Shown here piece after piece: positions 37,000 to 46,127 of a stretch of DNA of 64,000 nucleotides. Position 1 is the stretch's first letter. Each line of letters begins with the position of its first letter. The translations under genes and the position numbers were made by a program. This stretch comes from Pasteurellaceae bacterium Macca (GTDB lineage: Bacteria > Pseudomonadota > Gammaproteobacteria > Enterobacterales > Pasteurellaceae), in the NCBI GenBank assembly GCA_023101485.1, contig LVZB01000001.1, forward strand, positions 496,001 to 560,000. Reading direction: 5' to 3'. The notes under the pieces were generated by a model. It had not been told where the DNA came from. It saw only the letters and a program-made list of their open reading frames with translations, and made no database searches.

Positions 37000-37932
37000 A
37001 TGGACGGATTACTTCAATTTCTCAGTGGCTTTTTAACCCACATTACTTGGATCGGCGCGATTGAGCTTGGGCTTATTTACGCCCTTGTCGCCTTAGGCGT
37101 GCTGATCTCTTATAAAATTCTCGATTTCCCTGACCTGACCGCTGACGGTAGCTTTCCCCTTGGAGGAGGCGTGTGCGTGGTCTGCATTCTCCACGGTATC
37201 AACCCTTGGTGGGCAACCTTAATGGGTATGTTTGCCGGTGCGATTGCCGGTATGATTACCGCCAGCCTTCATATCAGTTTTAAAATTGAAAAATTACTCG
37301 CCAGCATTTTGATGATGATTGCCCTCTACTCCATTAACTTACGCATTATGGGGAAACCCAATGTGGCATTATTGGGCGATCCAACCGTCTATGACAGTAT
37401 TCAAGCCAATGATGATCTACAACTCGCCCTTGTACGCTTGCTCATAGCCCTTTTTGTGGTAGTGATCGCCAAATTACTGTTTGACCTCTTCTTCGCCACA
37501 CAAACGGGCTTAGCCGTTCGGGCAACGGGGACGAACCCGCGAATGGCAAAAGCCCAAGGCATTGCAATTAACAAAATGACCCTATTAGGTATGGCGATTT
37601 CCAATGGGCTCATCGCCCTCGCCGGGGCGCTTTATGTGCAAAGTAACGGGGGTTTTGATATTTCTATTGGGGTGGGAACCATTGTCATTGGCTTAGCGGC
37701 GGTGATTATCGGTGAGGCGATTTTCGCCGCCAAACGCATCCTGTGGCTGACCTTTGCGGTGATTATCGGCTCACTGCTCTACCGTTTTTTCATTGCCCTT
37801 GCCCTAAATAACGACACCCTCAACGGCATTGGTTTTGGTCCTCAGGATCTGAACTTAATCACGGCATTATTAGTCGTTGGGGTATTAGTTCTGCCAAAAT
37901 TTAAACAGAAACTCGCCCGAGGTAAAAAATGA
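37000..37932 (+). CDS. ABC transporter permease, putative tryptophan/tyrosine uptake (TrpY/COG4120 type)
   Basis: This is a 310-residue permease of the BPD_transp_2 (LivH-like) fold with about nine membrane segments. It matches the COG4120 group by features such as YKILDFPDLTADGSFPLGG (about 40-60), the cytoplasmic coupling loop TGLAVRATGTNPRMAKAQGI (about 170-188), and a KFKQKLARGKK tail. In Gram-positive bacteria this group is part of trpXYZ systems under tryptophan control. Here a TrpR-like operator directly upstream points the same way. ATG 37000 removes nine residues from the longest frame. It overlaps the ATPase gene by ATGA. No substrate-binding protein gene is adjacent. Confidence 0.82.
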   Translation: MDGLLQFLSGFLTHITWIGAIELGLIYALVALGVLISYKILDFPDLTADGSFPLGGGVCVVCILHGINPWWATLMGMFAGAIAGMITASLHISFKIEKLLASILMMIALYSINLRIMGKPNVALLGDPTVYDSIQANDDLQLALVRLLIALFVVVIAKLLFDLFFATQTGLAVRATGTNPRMAKAQGIAINKMTLLGMAISNGLIALAGALYVQSNGGFDISIGVGTIVIGLAAVIIGEAIFAAKRILWLTFAVIIGSLLYRFFIALALNNDTLNGIGFGPQDLNLITALLVVGVLVLPKFKQKLARGKK

Positions 37933-38726
37933 TTGAACTGCATAACCTGTTTATTACCTTTAATCGCGGAACAGCCATTGAGAATCCAGTCCTCCGTGGG
38001 CTGAGTTTAAATGTTGCCGAAGGGGAATTTATCTCCGTTATCGGCAGTAATGGGGCAGGAAAATCCACCCTACTGAATGCCATTAGTGGCGACTGTGTCA
38101 TTGATTCGGGGGAAATTCTGATTCAGGGCAAAAATGTCAGCCACACCACAAGTTGGCAACGGGCAGGGCAAGTCGCTCGTGTTTTTCAAGACCCCATGGC
38201 TGGCACTTGTGAAGCCCTCACGATTGAGGAAAATATGGCGCTGGCTTACTCTCGTGGGCGAAAGCGTGGGCTTGGTTTTGCCCTTAATAGCCAACTTCGC
38301 ACCCTGTTTAAAGAGAAACTCGCACTACTCGGTTTAGGTTTAGAGAATCGCTTAACCGATCAAATGGGCAGGCTCTCCGGCGGGCAACGACAAGCGGTCA
38401 GTCTATTGATGGCGTCATTACAGCCCTCAAATATTCTCTTGTTAGATGAACACACCGCCGCCCTTGACCCCAAAACGACCGCCTTTGTGTTAGAATTGAC
38501 GAATAAAATTGTCCGTGAGCAGAAACTTACAACCTTGATGGTCACCCACTCAATGCGTCAAGCCCTTGATTATGGCGACCGCACCGTAATGCTACACCAA
38601 GGGCAAGTCGCCTTTGATGTGTCAGGGGAAACTCGCCGTAATATGGACGTACCCGATCTGCTCCGTCTATTTGAGCAAAACCGCCAAGAACAGCTCAGTG
38701 ATGACGGCTTGCTTTTTAGCCAATAA
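37929..38726 (+). CDS. ABC transporter ATPase, putative tryptophan/tyrosine uptake (TrpZ/COG1101 type)
   Basis: This is a 265-residue ATPase with Walker A GSNGAGKST (about 39-47), signature RLSGGQRQAVSLLMA (about 146) and Walker B ILLLDEHTAALDP (about 168). The His after the catalytic Glu in DEHTAALDP is typical of this subfamily, where most ABC ATPases have DEP. Its start overlaps the permease stop (ATGA), so they form one complex. Substrate binding must use a protein encoded elsewhere. An uptake signal lies inside the gene (38390-38398). A hairpin terminator follows. Confidence 0.88.
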   Translation: MIELHNLFITFNRGTAIENPVLRGLSLNVAEGEFISVIGSNGAGKSTLLNAISGDCVIDSGEILIQGKNVSHTTSWQRAGQVARVFQDPMAGTCEALTIEENMALAYSRGRKRGLGFALNSQLRTLFKEKLALLGLGLENRLTDQMGRLSGGQRQAVSLLMASLQPSNILLLDEHTAALDPKTTAFVLELTNKIVREQKLTTLMVTHSMRQALDYGDRTVMLHQGQVAFDVSGETRRNMDVPDLLRLFEQNRQEQLSDDGLLFSQ

Positions 38727-38735
38727 TCCCGCTAC

Positions 38736-38762
38736 GCATCAACTGAGGTTGGTGCATTTTTA
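38736..38762 (+). terminator. Terminator of the ABC transporter operon
   Basis: GCATCAAC / GTTGGTGC (one G-U) with a TGAG loop is followed by ATTTTTA. Confidence 0.75.
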
Positions 38763-38810
38763 TACTCCCACAAGCAGGAAAGCTATCGTAAAGCAACTGA
38801 GGAGAACAAA

Positions 38811-39242
38811 ATGATGTGCTTTTGTAAACAAAAAACTATTTTGTCAGAAAAAGATAGAATTCCATCAGGCATTTTAGATTTCTTGGAAAAAAATAGATTC
38901 AGTGAAATTGATATATTATGGAATAATCTTTTTGAAGATACGTTGAGCTTCATAAGATATTATGATCATTTAGTTAGAAAATATCCAAATAAAAAACTTA
39001 TTCCGTTTGCATTAGCTGTAGATCCGAGTGGTGTTTTTAATGATGGCTATGTTATAGTTTCTGCATTCGAATTTAATATTAAGGATCAAGAGAGAATTTT
39101 TATTTATGATGCAAATAAAGAATATTCTAGCCTCCATAATACGGGGGATTTTTCATTTTATCTAAATAGCTTTTCAGAATGGGTTAATTTCGCTAAAAAG
39201 CTGAAAGATGAGTATTTATCTCTTAAAGATAATAATGAGTAA
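38811..39242 (+). CDS. Hypothetical protein, possibly SMI1/KNR4-like immunity protein
   Basis: This is a 143-residue acidic, aromatic-rich, AT-rich ORF preceded by a good site (GAGGAG 8 bases upstream). The C-terminal two thirds, with IPFALAVDPSG (about 66), GYVIVSAFEF, RIFIYDANKEYSS (about 100) and a closing helix FSEWVNFAKKLKDEYLS, follows the general pattern of SMI1/KNR4-type immunity proteins of contact-dependent toxin systems. I see no toxin gene beside it. The family call is a guess from pattern; the reading frame and ribosome binding site are solid. Its base composition differs from the ABC operon to the left and acs to the right. Confidence 0.6.
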   Translation: MMCFCKQKTILSEKDRIPSGILDFLEKNRFSEIDILWNNLFEDTLSFIRYYDHLVRKYPNKKLIPFALAVDPSGVFNDGYVIVSAFEFNIKDQERIFIYDANKEYSSLHNTGDFSFYLNSFSEWVNFAKKLKDEYLSLKDNNE

Positions 39243-39314
39243 TAAATACAAAACGGACACAAACTCGGTATTATGTAATACTTACACAAAGACTAAAACC
39301 GTTAAAAATCATAC

Positions 39315-39350
39315 AATCCTCATAGGTATTATTCATCTACGAGGATTTTT
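39315..39350 (+). terminator. Terminator-like hairpin after the immunity-like gene
   Basis: AATCCTC pairs with GAGGATT around a 20-base loop and is followed by TTT and A/T bases. The loop is long, so strength is uncertain. Confidence 0.5.
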
Positions 39351-39383
39351 ATTATAGCAAGAAAACTATGATTAACTATCAAA

Positions 39384-39527
39384 GATTACTGAGTTGAAGG
39401 ATAAATAGACAAGACTGGAAGAACAAATTGAGAATTTATGTACTTCTATTAGCTATATTGAGCCTAACTTTTATCTCAGGCTAAATTTAATAGTAAACTA
39501 TTTGCTAGATAGGTTAATTTTAGTAAA
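39384..39527 (+). pseudogene. Possible remnant of a coiled-coil protein gene
   Basis: One frame reads ITELKDK, a stop (TAG), then TRLEEQIENLCTSISYIEPN and on through a hydrophobic stretch to a TAA at about 39525. It has no start codon or ribosome binding site and one internal stop. The heptad-like LEEQIENL segment suggests former coding sequence. No family is recognised. Confidence 0.25.
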
Positions 39528-39900
39528 GGTGTAATTTACTTATTACTCGTATTTAAAGAGAATAATTAATGGCTGGATTTAAGGAGAGTGTTTTTCTTAT
39601 TCAGAATAGAAATTAAAGCTATTTTAAATAAAAAACAAAATGTAGTTTTTATTTTCCAACTCGATTGGAAATTCTATTATTTAGAATAATTTTACCCCAT
39701 TTAATTTTTTTCTGATAATTTAATACTTATTTGTAAGTTTTTTACTCTTTATTGTATGTTAAAGCAAAAATAGGGGAATCGATTATCCTTTCGTTGTAAT
39801 TTCTATCAATTATGATATTTATTTTTAGGTTTAACGCCTGACAAAAAAACGATAAAATTTAACCACATGCTTTTGTTTTTTAGCTTATTTTGTAAAATTT

Positions 39901-39916
39901 TGTGAACAAGATCACA
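39901..39916. promoter_or_regulatory. CRP-binding site upstream of acs
   Basis: TGTGAACAAGATCACA is a perfect TGTGA-N6-TCACA in a TTT...ACA context, about 110 bases before the acs ATG. CRP control of acs is established in E. coli. The -10 element is not clear; TATTTT near 39939 and TTTAGC near 39955 are candidates. Confidence 0.85.
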
Positions 39917-40019
39917 ACATTTAAGCAACAAATTTGATCTATTTTATCGCCTGTTTTAGCATTTTTTCTCCCCAAGCTGTAAATCTACTGATTCATTTGC
40001 AAACAAAGGAGGATTTCCT

Positions 40020-41966
40020 ATGCAATCCGAAACCCCACTCATCTTTAAACCTTCCGATGAATTTCGTCGCCAAGCGAACGTTTCCGGCTTAGAAGATTAT
40101 CAAGCCCTTTGGGAATTTGCCGATAACGACTATCTCCAATATTGGGCAGATTTAGCACGGGAGCAGATCACGTGGAAAAAACCCTTTATGGCGATTTTTG
40201 ACGACAGCAATCCCCCTTTCTATAAATGGTTTAGCGACGGCACACTCAATGTGTCTTACAACTGCCTTGACCGCCACCTCCCCGATAAAAGCGATAAATT
40301 AGCCCTGATTTTTGAATCCGACTTTGGGCAGATTTCACAATTTACCTACGCTCAACTGCATAACCGCGTCTGCCGTTTTGGTAACGCCTTACGCGAACTC
40401 GGCGTTCAAAAGGGCGACCGTGTCATCATTTATCTGCCGATGATTGCGGAAGCCGTTGTCGCAATGCAAGCCTGTGCGCGAATCGGTGCGGTGCATTCCG
40501 TGGTCTTTGGTGGATTCTCCGCCGGGGCATTACGGGATCGCATTGAAGATGCCGAAGCAAAACTCATCATTACCGCCAATGCTGGCTTACGGGGCGGAAA
40601 AATTATTCCGTTAAAAGAAACGGTGGATGAAGCCTTAGAAATGGGGTGTGAATCGGTGGATAATGTGGTGGTTTATCACCGTGTAAATATCGATACACCG
40701 TGGAAAAAAGGGCGAGATCTCTGGTGGCACGAACTCTCAAAAAAACAGCCTGCATTCTGTGAGCCGGAATGGATGAATGCCGAAGATCCCCTCTTTATTC
40801 TCTACACCTCGGGTTCAACGGGTAAGCCAAAAGGCGTGGTGCATAGCACGGCGGGCTATCTCCTCGGGGCGATGAACTCCTTCCGAGTGGTCTTTGATAA
40901 TAAACCGAACGATATTTATTGGTGTACCGCAGATGTGGGCTGGATTACAGGACATTCCTATGTCTGTTACGGCCCACTAGCCAATGGTGCAACACAACTT
41001 ATTTATGAAGGCGTGCCAAGCTACCCTGATGTGGGGCGTATCTGGCGGATGATTCAACGCCATCAAGTGTCTGTTTTCTATACCTCGCCAACGCTGATTC
41101 GCTCCCTCACACGAGTAGGCGAGCACATTCCAAATAAATATAACCTCTCTAGCTTGCGTTTATTGGGTACGGTGGGCGAACCGATTAACCCATCGGCGTG
41201 GCTTTGGTATCACGACGTTGTGGGTAAAGGCAAATGCCCGATTGTGGATACTTGGTGGCAAACAGAAACGGGCTCAATTATGCTTGCGCCTGTGCCGGGG
41301 GTAACGGCAACTAAACCGGGCTCCTGTACCCTACCGCTACCGGGCATTATGGCAGAAGTGCTGAATGAAAAAGGGGAAAAATGCGAAGCCGAAGAGAGTG
41401 GCGCGCTGGTGATCAAACGCCCATTCCCATCCATGCTCCGCACTATTTGGGGCGATCCTGAACGGTATAAGAAATCCTACTTCCCTGAAGAGTACGGCGG
41501 TAAATATTACCTCGCTGGGGATTCTGCCCTACGGGATAAAGACGGCTATTTCTGGATTCTAGGACGTATTGATGATGTGCTGAATGTGTCTGGCCACCGC
41601 TTAGGTACCGCGGAAATTGAATCGGCACTCGTTTCCCACGAACAAGTCGTTGAAGCAGCCGTAGTCGGTAAGCCGGATGAGATTAAAGGCGAAAGCGTGG
41701 TGGCATTTGTGGTCATTAAAGGCTACCGCCCAGAAGGGGAAGAAGCGAAAGCCTTAGCCGATGAACTGAAAGTTTGGGTGTCAAACCAGATCGGGAAAAT
41801 CGCACGCCCTGAGGATATTCGTTTTGCAGAGAACCTACCAAAAACACGTTCGGGCAAAATTATGCGCCGTCTGCTTCGCTCTATTGCGAAAAACGAAATG
41901 ATTACCCAAGATATTTCCACCTTGGAAAACCCACACATTATTGGACAATTACAGCAATCCGTCTAA
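40020..41966 (+). CDS. acs: Acetyl-coenzyme A synthetase
   Basis: Acs activates acetate to acetyl-CoA through acetyl-AMP, scavenging low acetate. The 648-residue protein has the P-loop-like [15 protein letters not shown] (about 262-276), WWQTETGS (about 413, the acetate-pocket region), and the hinge [22 protein letters not shown] (about 515). The C-terminal [14 protein letters not shown] contains the regulatory Lys613, which is acetylated in other species. GGAGG lies 7 bases before the ATG. It is monocistronic, with a CRP site upstream and a strong terminator downstream. Confidence 0.97.
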   Translation: MQSETPLIFKPSDEFRRQANVSGLEDYQALWEFADNDYLQYWADLAREQITWKKPFMAIFDDSNPPFYKWFSDGTLNVSYNCLDRHLPDKSDKLALIFESDFGQISQFTYAQLHNRVCRFGNALRELGVQKGDRVIIYLPMIAEAVVAMQACARIGAVHSVVFGGFSAGALRDRIEDAEAKLIITANAGLRGGKIIPLKETVDEALEMGCESVDNVVVYHRVNIDTPWKKGRDLWWHELSKKQPAFCEPEWMNAEDPLFILYTSGSTGKPKGVVHSTAGYLLGAMNSFRVVFDNKPNDIYWCTADVGWITGHSYVCYGPLANGATQLIYEGVPSYPDVGRIWRMIQRHQVSVFYTSPTLIRSLTRVGEHIPNKYNLSSLRLLGTVGEPINPSAWLWYHDVVGKGKCPIVDTWWQTETGSIMLAPVPGVTATKPGSCTLPLPGIMAEVLNEKGEKCEAEESGALVIKRPFPSMLRTIWGDPERYKKSYFPEEYGGKYYLAGDSALRDKDGYFWILGRIDDVLNVSGHRLGTAEIESALVSHEQVVEAAVVGKPDEIKGESVVAFVVIKGYRPEGEEAKALADELKVWVSNQIGKIARPEDIRFAENLPKTRSGKIMRRLLRSIAKNEMITQDISTLENPHIIGQLQQSV

Positions 41967-41983
41967 TCAGCCCCCTCACAACA

Positions 41984-42009
41984 AAAAACGGCACTTTCGT
42001 GCCGTTTTT
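41984..42009. terminator. Terminator between acs and the NSS transporter gene
   Basis: AAAAACGGCAC / GTGCCGTTTTT with a TTTC loop is flanked by A and T runs on both sides and lies between convergent genes. Confidence 0.92.
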
Positions 42010-42052
42010 CATTCTACAAGCGGTCAAATTTTTTGAACAATTTGCACCGCGA

Positions 42053-43411
42053 TTAAAGTGAGTTAAAGAAGATCACCAAAATAATCACCGGAATCACAAA
42101 ACGCACATAGTTAAACCAAAATGCAGTAAAGACTTTCCCTGCACCAAGTTCCTCTTTCGCTTCCTCTTTTAACACAAAGCCCACGAACAAGGCACAGCCT
42201 AATGCGGTAAGAATAAAGAGAATGTTGCCACTAATGTAATCAAAGGCGTCAAAAATACTTTTGCCCATAATGGTGACGTCTTTCCATAGGCTATCCCCTA
42301 ACACGGAAGGAATATTGCCCACCACGAAAATCACACTCAAGGTGATAAAAATCGCCATTTTACGGCTCATTTTTGTTTTTTCTTGCAAGGCGGTAATAAT
42401 CACTTCATAAATGGTTAAAGACGTCGTTAAGGCGGCTACCACTAATAAGCTGAAAAAGATAATCGCAAAAATCGTACCGCCCCACATATTGGAGAATACA
42501 ATCGGCAAACTTTGGAAGACAAGGGTTGGACCTGAATTTGGGGCAACGCCAAAGCTAAATAATGAAGGGAAGATCATAAAGCCGGCTAATACCGCAATCA
42601 ACGTATTCATAATGCCGGTGATAGTTGCCGTTTTCACCAGATTTTCTTGCTTATCTAAATAGCTTGAGAGGGTAATCAACACCCCAAAACCCAGGCTTAA
42701 TGCAAAGAAAACTTGTCCTAACACGAAAACAAACAGTTTCGGGGTGATTTTCGAGAAATCAGGCATTAAATAGAAACGGATACCTTCCATCGCCCCCGGT
42801 AAGGTCACGTTACGCACGACCATGACGATTAAGAAAATAAACAGAATCGGCATTAAATATTTCACGGAGCGTTCAATGCCATCAACAATCCCTTTAGATA
42901 AGATAAAGAAATTAACCGCCACAAAGAGCAAGGTATAGAGAATAATCGTGGTTGGGCTATTAAAAATTCCCTCTTTAAAGAAAGCAGAAGTTGTTTCCAC
43001 TGTCACTGGTTGAGAGAGATCTAAATGCCCTGAAATTAAGCTACCGATGTAATTTAACACCCAGCCCCCAAGCACCATGTAATAGGCAAGGATACCAAAA
43101 GCCCCAAGTAGCCCCATATAGCCGAGGATTTTCCATCCACTATGAATTTTTTTACCATTGGCAGAACCGGTAAAAGCATCTATAGCATTCACCCGCATAC
43201 GGCGACCAATCACATTCTCAACTAGAATCATTGGAATCCCGATCACAATCATGGCGATACAAAATAATGCAACATAAGCTCCGCCGCCATTTTCACCGAC
43301 TAAATAAGGGAAACGCCAAGTTGCGCCGAAACCGACGGTTGCTCCCGCAACGGTCATAATATATGCCAATCGGTTTGACCACGATTGACGCTCTGTCTGT
43401 TGATTCGCCAT
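42053..43411 (-). CDS. Neurotransmitter:sodium symporter (NSS/SNF) family transporter
   Basis: This is a 452-residue inner-membrane transporter of the LeuT fold with about 11-12 membrane segments. The N-terminal signature ATVGFGATWRFPYLVGENGGGAY (about 24-46) contains the unwound TM1 that binds sodium and substrate. TM6 carries FFALSLGFGVLITLSSY (about 245). Bacterial members usually carry amino acids; the substrate here is unknown. It lies downstream of dam on the same strand, 24 bases after its stop, and may be read from the same transcript. Confidence 0.9.
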   Translation of the reverse strand: MANQQTERQSWSNRLAYIMTVAGATVGFGATWRFPYLVGENGGGAYVALFCIAMIVIGIPMILVENVIGRRMRVNAIDAFTGSANGKKIHSGWKILGYMGLLGAFGILAYYMVLGGWVLNYIGSLISGHLDLSQPVTVETTSAFFKEGIFNSPTTIILYTLLFVAVNFFILSKGIVDGIERSVKYLMPILFIFLIVMVVRNVTLPGAMEGIRFYLMPDFSKITPKLFVFVLGQVFFALSLGFGVLITLSSYLDKQENLVKTATITGIMNTLIAVLAGFMIFPSLFSFGVAPNSGPTLVFQSLPIVFSNMWGGTIFAIIFFSLLVVAALTTSLTIYEVIITALQEKTKMSRKMAIFITLSVIFVVGNIPSVLGDSLWKDVTIMGKSIFDAFDYISGNILFILTALGCALFVGFVLKEEAKEELGAGKVFTAFWFNYVRFVIPVIILVIFFNSL

Positions 43412-43435
43412 TTTGACTCCAAAATGTATAGCTAA

Positions 43436-44260
43436 TTAAGAAAACAGTGCAAACAATTCATTAACCTTAATCCGTGAACGGGCCGTTTGCCCGATGTGTC
43501 GTTGAACTTGAAAGGATTTAATGGTTGCACCACGGTAAATTTGACGCGTGAAAAGCGTATCGTGATTAGAAATCAGCACCGGAATATCCGCCTTGGCTAA
43601 TGCCTTCGCAGATAAGGCTAATTTCTCTTGTTGTTGCAAGCTAAAACCACCGCCTGCATAGTGGGTGAAATTACTCTCCTGCACTAAAGGTGCATAGGGG
43701 GGGTCGCAATAGACGGCATAATCGTCTGGGTTTGCCTGTAAATAGGCAAATGTTTGCTCAAAATCGCCACATAAAAATGTCGCTTTTTGGGCTTTTTCGG
43801 CAAAAAAACACAACTCTTTTTCAGGGAAATAGGGTTGTTTATAGCGTCCAAACGGCACATTAAATTCATGCTTTTGATTGTAACGACATAGTCCATTAAA
43901 CCCAAAACGATTGAAATACAAAAACAGCACCGCCCGTTGAAAAGGATCTCGGGAGGGGTTAAATTCTGCCCTTTTTTTGTAATAAAAATCTGGCGTGTTC
44001 GCCTTTGGATGGGTAAATAACGCCTTCGCGTGGGCGATATATCGCTCCACATCCGCTTTAATAATGGTAAAGAGGTTAATTAAATCGGGGTTAATATCCG
44101 CCAAAATATAGCGTTCAAAATCGCTATTAAGAAATACCGAACCCGCCCCGACAAAAGGCTCCACTAAACAGCGCCTTTGGGGTAACTGCTGAAAAATATC
44201 CTCAGTGAGACGATATTTCCCACCTGCCCACTTTAAAAAGGCGCGCTGTTTGGTTTTCAT
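43436..44260 (-). CDS. dam: DNA adenine methylase (GATC)
   Basis: Dam methylates adenine in GATC for mismatch repair strand choice, replication timing and gene control. The 274-residue protein has the alpha-group order: FLKWAGGKYRL (motif X, about 8-18), VEPFVGAGSVFLN (motif I, about 33-45) and the catalytic CDPPYAPL (about 186). It starts 3 bases after the aroB stop, as in the aroK-aroB-dam order of enterobacteria without the damX gene between. The class is clear, and position supports Dam over a restriction-linked methylase. Confidence 0.95.
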   Translation of the reverse strand: MKTKQRAFLKWAGGKYRLTEDIFQQLPQRRCLVEPFVGAGSVFLNSDFERYILADINPDLINLFTIIKADVERYIAHAKALFTHPKANTPDFYYKKRAEFNPSRDPFQRAVLFLYFNRFGFNGLCRYNQKHEFNVPFGRYKQPYFPEKELCFFAEKAQKATFLCGDFEQTFAYLQANPDDYAVYCDPPYAPLVQESNFTHYAGGGFSLQQQEKLALSAKALAKADIPVLISNHDTLFTRQIYRGATIKSFQVQRHIGQTARSRIKVNELFALFS

Positions 44261-44263
44261 GAT

Positions 44264-45352
44264 TTATTGCTGAGTAAAACGGGCAATCGCCTCGAGGACT
44301 TGTTCTTCCTTCCCTTGGGAATAAACATACGCTTTGCCCAATTCTTTGAGCAAAATCAGACGTAACTTACCACCGAGAACTTTTTTATCTCGCCACATAT
44401 AGGGTAGATACGCCTCGGGGAGCATACCGTCGGGGGAAATGGTCGGCAGATTGGCTCTGGCGATCAATTTTTCTAAACGGGCAACATCCTTCGCATCCAG
44501 ATCGCCTAAGATTTCTGAAAGAGCTGCTGCTTCTAACATACCCACGGCAACAGCTTCGCCGTGTAGCCAACGCCCATAGCCAAGGTGCGCTTCAATCGCA
44601 TGCCCAAAGGTATGCCCTAAATTTAGTAATGCACGGTCACCTTTTTCCGTTTCATCACGAGCAACGACATCAGCTTTAAGCTGGCAACAACGTTGAATAC
44701 AATACTCTAAGGCATCCTGTTCTAAACGAATAAGGGCATCAATGTGTTCCTCTAACCATTCAAAAAATGGCAGATCAAAAATCGCTCCGTATTTGATTAC
44801 CTCCGCCAAACCTGCACTGACTTCACGTTTAGCAAGAGTGTGCAAGGTATTGGTATCAACAATCACGGAAATCGGCTGATAAAATGCCCCAATCATATTT
44901 TTACCCAAAGCATGATTGACCGCCGTTTTCCCCCCTACAGACGAATCCACTTGGGCAAGCAAGGTAGTAGGAATCTGTATAAAGGGAATGCCTCGTTGAT
45001 AAGCAGCGGCAGCAAAACCTGCTACATCGCCAATCACACCGCCACCTAAGGCAATTAAGGTGCTATCACGGTTATGATTTTTAGCTAATAATGCGGAGAA
45101 AATAAGATTTAATGAATCGAGTGTCTTATAGGCTTCGCCATCGGGGATAAGCACCTCATCGACCACACAACCTAAGGTTTCAAGAGTTTGACGTACTGTC
45201 GCAAGATAGTGTTCGGCTACCGTAGGATTTGACACAATCATCACCCGATCACCGGCTTTTAAAGGCTGATAGCTTTCTACTTGGCTTAATAGCCCAGCTC
45301 CAATGGTAATCGGATAACGGCGTTCTTGTAATTCCACATTGACCTGTAACAT
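44264..45352 (-). CDS. aroB: 3-Dehydroquinate synthase
   Basis: AroB cyclises DAHP to 3-dehydroquinate, the second shikimate pathway step, using NAD and a divalent metal. The 362-residue protein has the NAD-binding [19 protein letters not shown] (about 103-121), [20 protein letters not shown] (about 128-147) and the metal-binding histidines in [16 protein letters not shown] (about 246) and [11 protein letters not shown]. It lies 16 bases after aroK, and dam follows. Confidence 0.97.
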   Translation of the reverse strand: MLQVNVELQERRYPITIGAGLLSQVESYQPLKAGDRVMIVSNPTVAEHYLATVRQTLETLGCVVDEVLIPDGEAYKTLDSLNLIFSALLAKNHNRDSTLIALGGGVIGDVAGFAAAAYQRGIPFIQIPTTLLAQVDSSVGGKTAVNHALGKNMIGAFYQPISVIVDTNTLHTLAKREVSAGLAEVIKYGAIFDLPFFEWLEEHIDALIRLEQDALEYCIQRCCQLKADVVARDETEKGDRALLNLGHTFGHAIEAHLGYGRWLHGEAVAVGMLEAAALSEILGDLDAKDVARLEKLIARANLPTISPDGMLPEAYLPYMWRDKKVLGGKLRLILLKELGKAYVYSQGKEEQVLEAIARFTQQ

Positions 45353-45368
45353 CTTGCGACTCCTTGCG

Positions 45369-45890
45369 TTATTGTAGGTTATCCATCATCTCAATGATTT
45401 GTGTTGCCACCACTTTGGCACTCTGCTCATCCGTTTGAAGGGTAATATCCGCAATCTCTTCATAAAGCGGATTGCGAACTTTGGCTAGTTCCACCAAAGT
45501 TTGGTAAGGATCGTCGGTTTGAAGAAGAGGGCGTTTTTTATCCCGCTGAGTGCGTTCAAATTGTTTATCTACGGAGGTTTCAAGATAAACCACAATTCCT
45601 CGAGCTGATAGCATATTACGGTTATCTTTAGACAAAATCGAGCCGCCCCCCGTAGAAAGCACCAACCCTTGGCTTTGCGTTAATTCGCTTAAGATCTTCT
45701 CCTCACGCTTACGGAAGCCTTCTTCTCCCTCGAGATCAAAGATCCAATCAATATCCGCCCCGGCACGTTCTTCAATCACGGAATCAGAATCCAAAAAGTC
45801 CATATTCAGCATTTGCGCCAGCTGGCGGCCAATCGTGCTTTTACCTGCGCCCATTGGGCCAATTAAGAAAATATTACGTTTTTCTGCCAT
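45369..45890 (-). CDS. aroK: Shikimate kinase
   Basis: AroK phosphorylates shikimate to shikimate-3-phosphate. The 173-residue protein equals E. coli AroK in length. Walker [10 protein letters not shown] is at residues 11-19, the shikimate-binding [11 protein letters not shown] is at about 34, and STGGGS is at about 80. ATG 45890 is chosen for the family start [11 protein letters not shown]; a TTG five codons upstream is possible. A hairpin made of two uptake signals separates it from mrcA upstream. Confidence 0.95.
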   Translation of the reverse strand: MAEKRNIFLIGPMGAGKSTIGRQLAQMLNMDFLDSDSVIEERAGADIDWIFDLEGEEGFRKREEKILSELTQSQGLVLSTGGGSILSKDNRNMLSARGIVVYLETSVDKQFERTQRDKKRPLLQTDDPYQTLVELAKVRNPLYEEIADITLQTDEQSAKVVATQIIEMMDNLQ

Positions 45891-45942
45891 TATGTGTTCT
45901 ATCAATAATTAAAAAGCTAAACTTAGATTTGCAGATTTTTGG

Positions 45943-45982
45943 AAAAAACAGACCGCTTGCAAGCATACAAGCGGTCTGTTTT
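45943..45982 (-). terminator. mrcA terminator from an inverted uptake-signal pair
   Basis: AAAACAGACCGCTTG / CAAGCGGTCTGTTTT is a 15-bp stem with an 8-base loop. Read on the minus strand it is followed by TTT. It separates mrcA from aroK. Confidence 0.8.
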
Positions 45983-46127
45983 AGATCACATTTTGCAAAG
46001 TGCAAACGCACAAAAATTCTAATGAAAAGAAAGATGCAAATTACACCACAAATCGCCTAAATAAAGATGGGCAATATTATCTCAATAAACCGCCCCTCTT
46101 TTCAACCGAAATCAGCCTTTTATCCGA

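Larger units (their letters stand above)
39243..40019. other. 777-base AT-rich gap without intact genes
   Basis: No open frame with a ribosome binding site is seen. The left part holds a hairpin terminator (39315-39350) and a possible decayed coding fragment (39384-39527). The middle, 39530-39830, is very AT-rich and I see nothing defined in it. The right end is the regulatory region of acs with a CRP site. Confidence 0.7.

Noticed and set aside
43436-44260. Restriction-modification system
   Set aside because: The adenine methylase sits in the conserved aroK-aroB-dam order and has no restriction gene beside it, so it is the housekeeping Dam.
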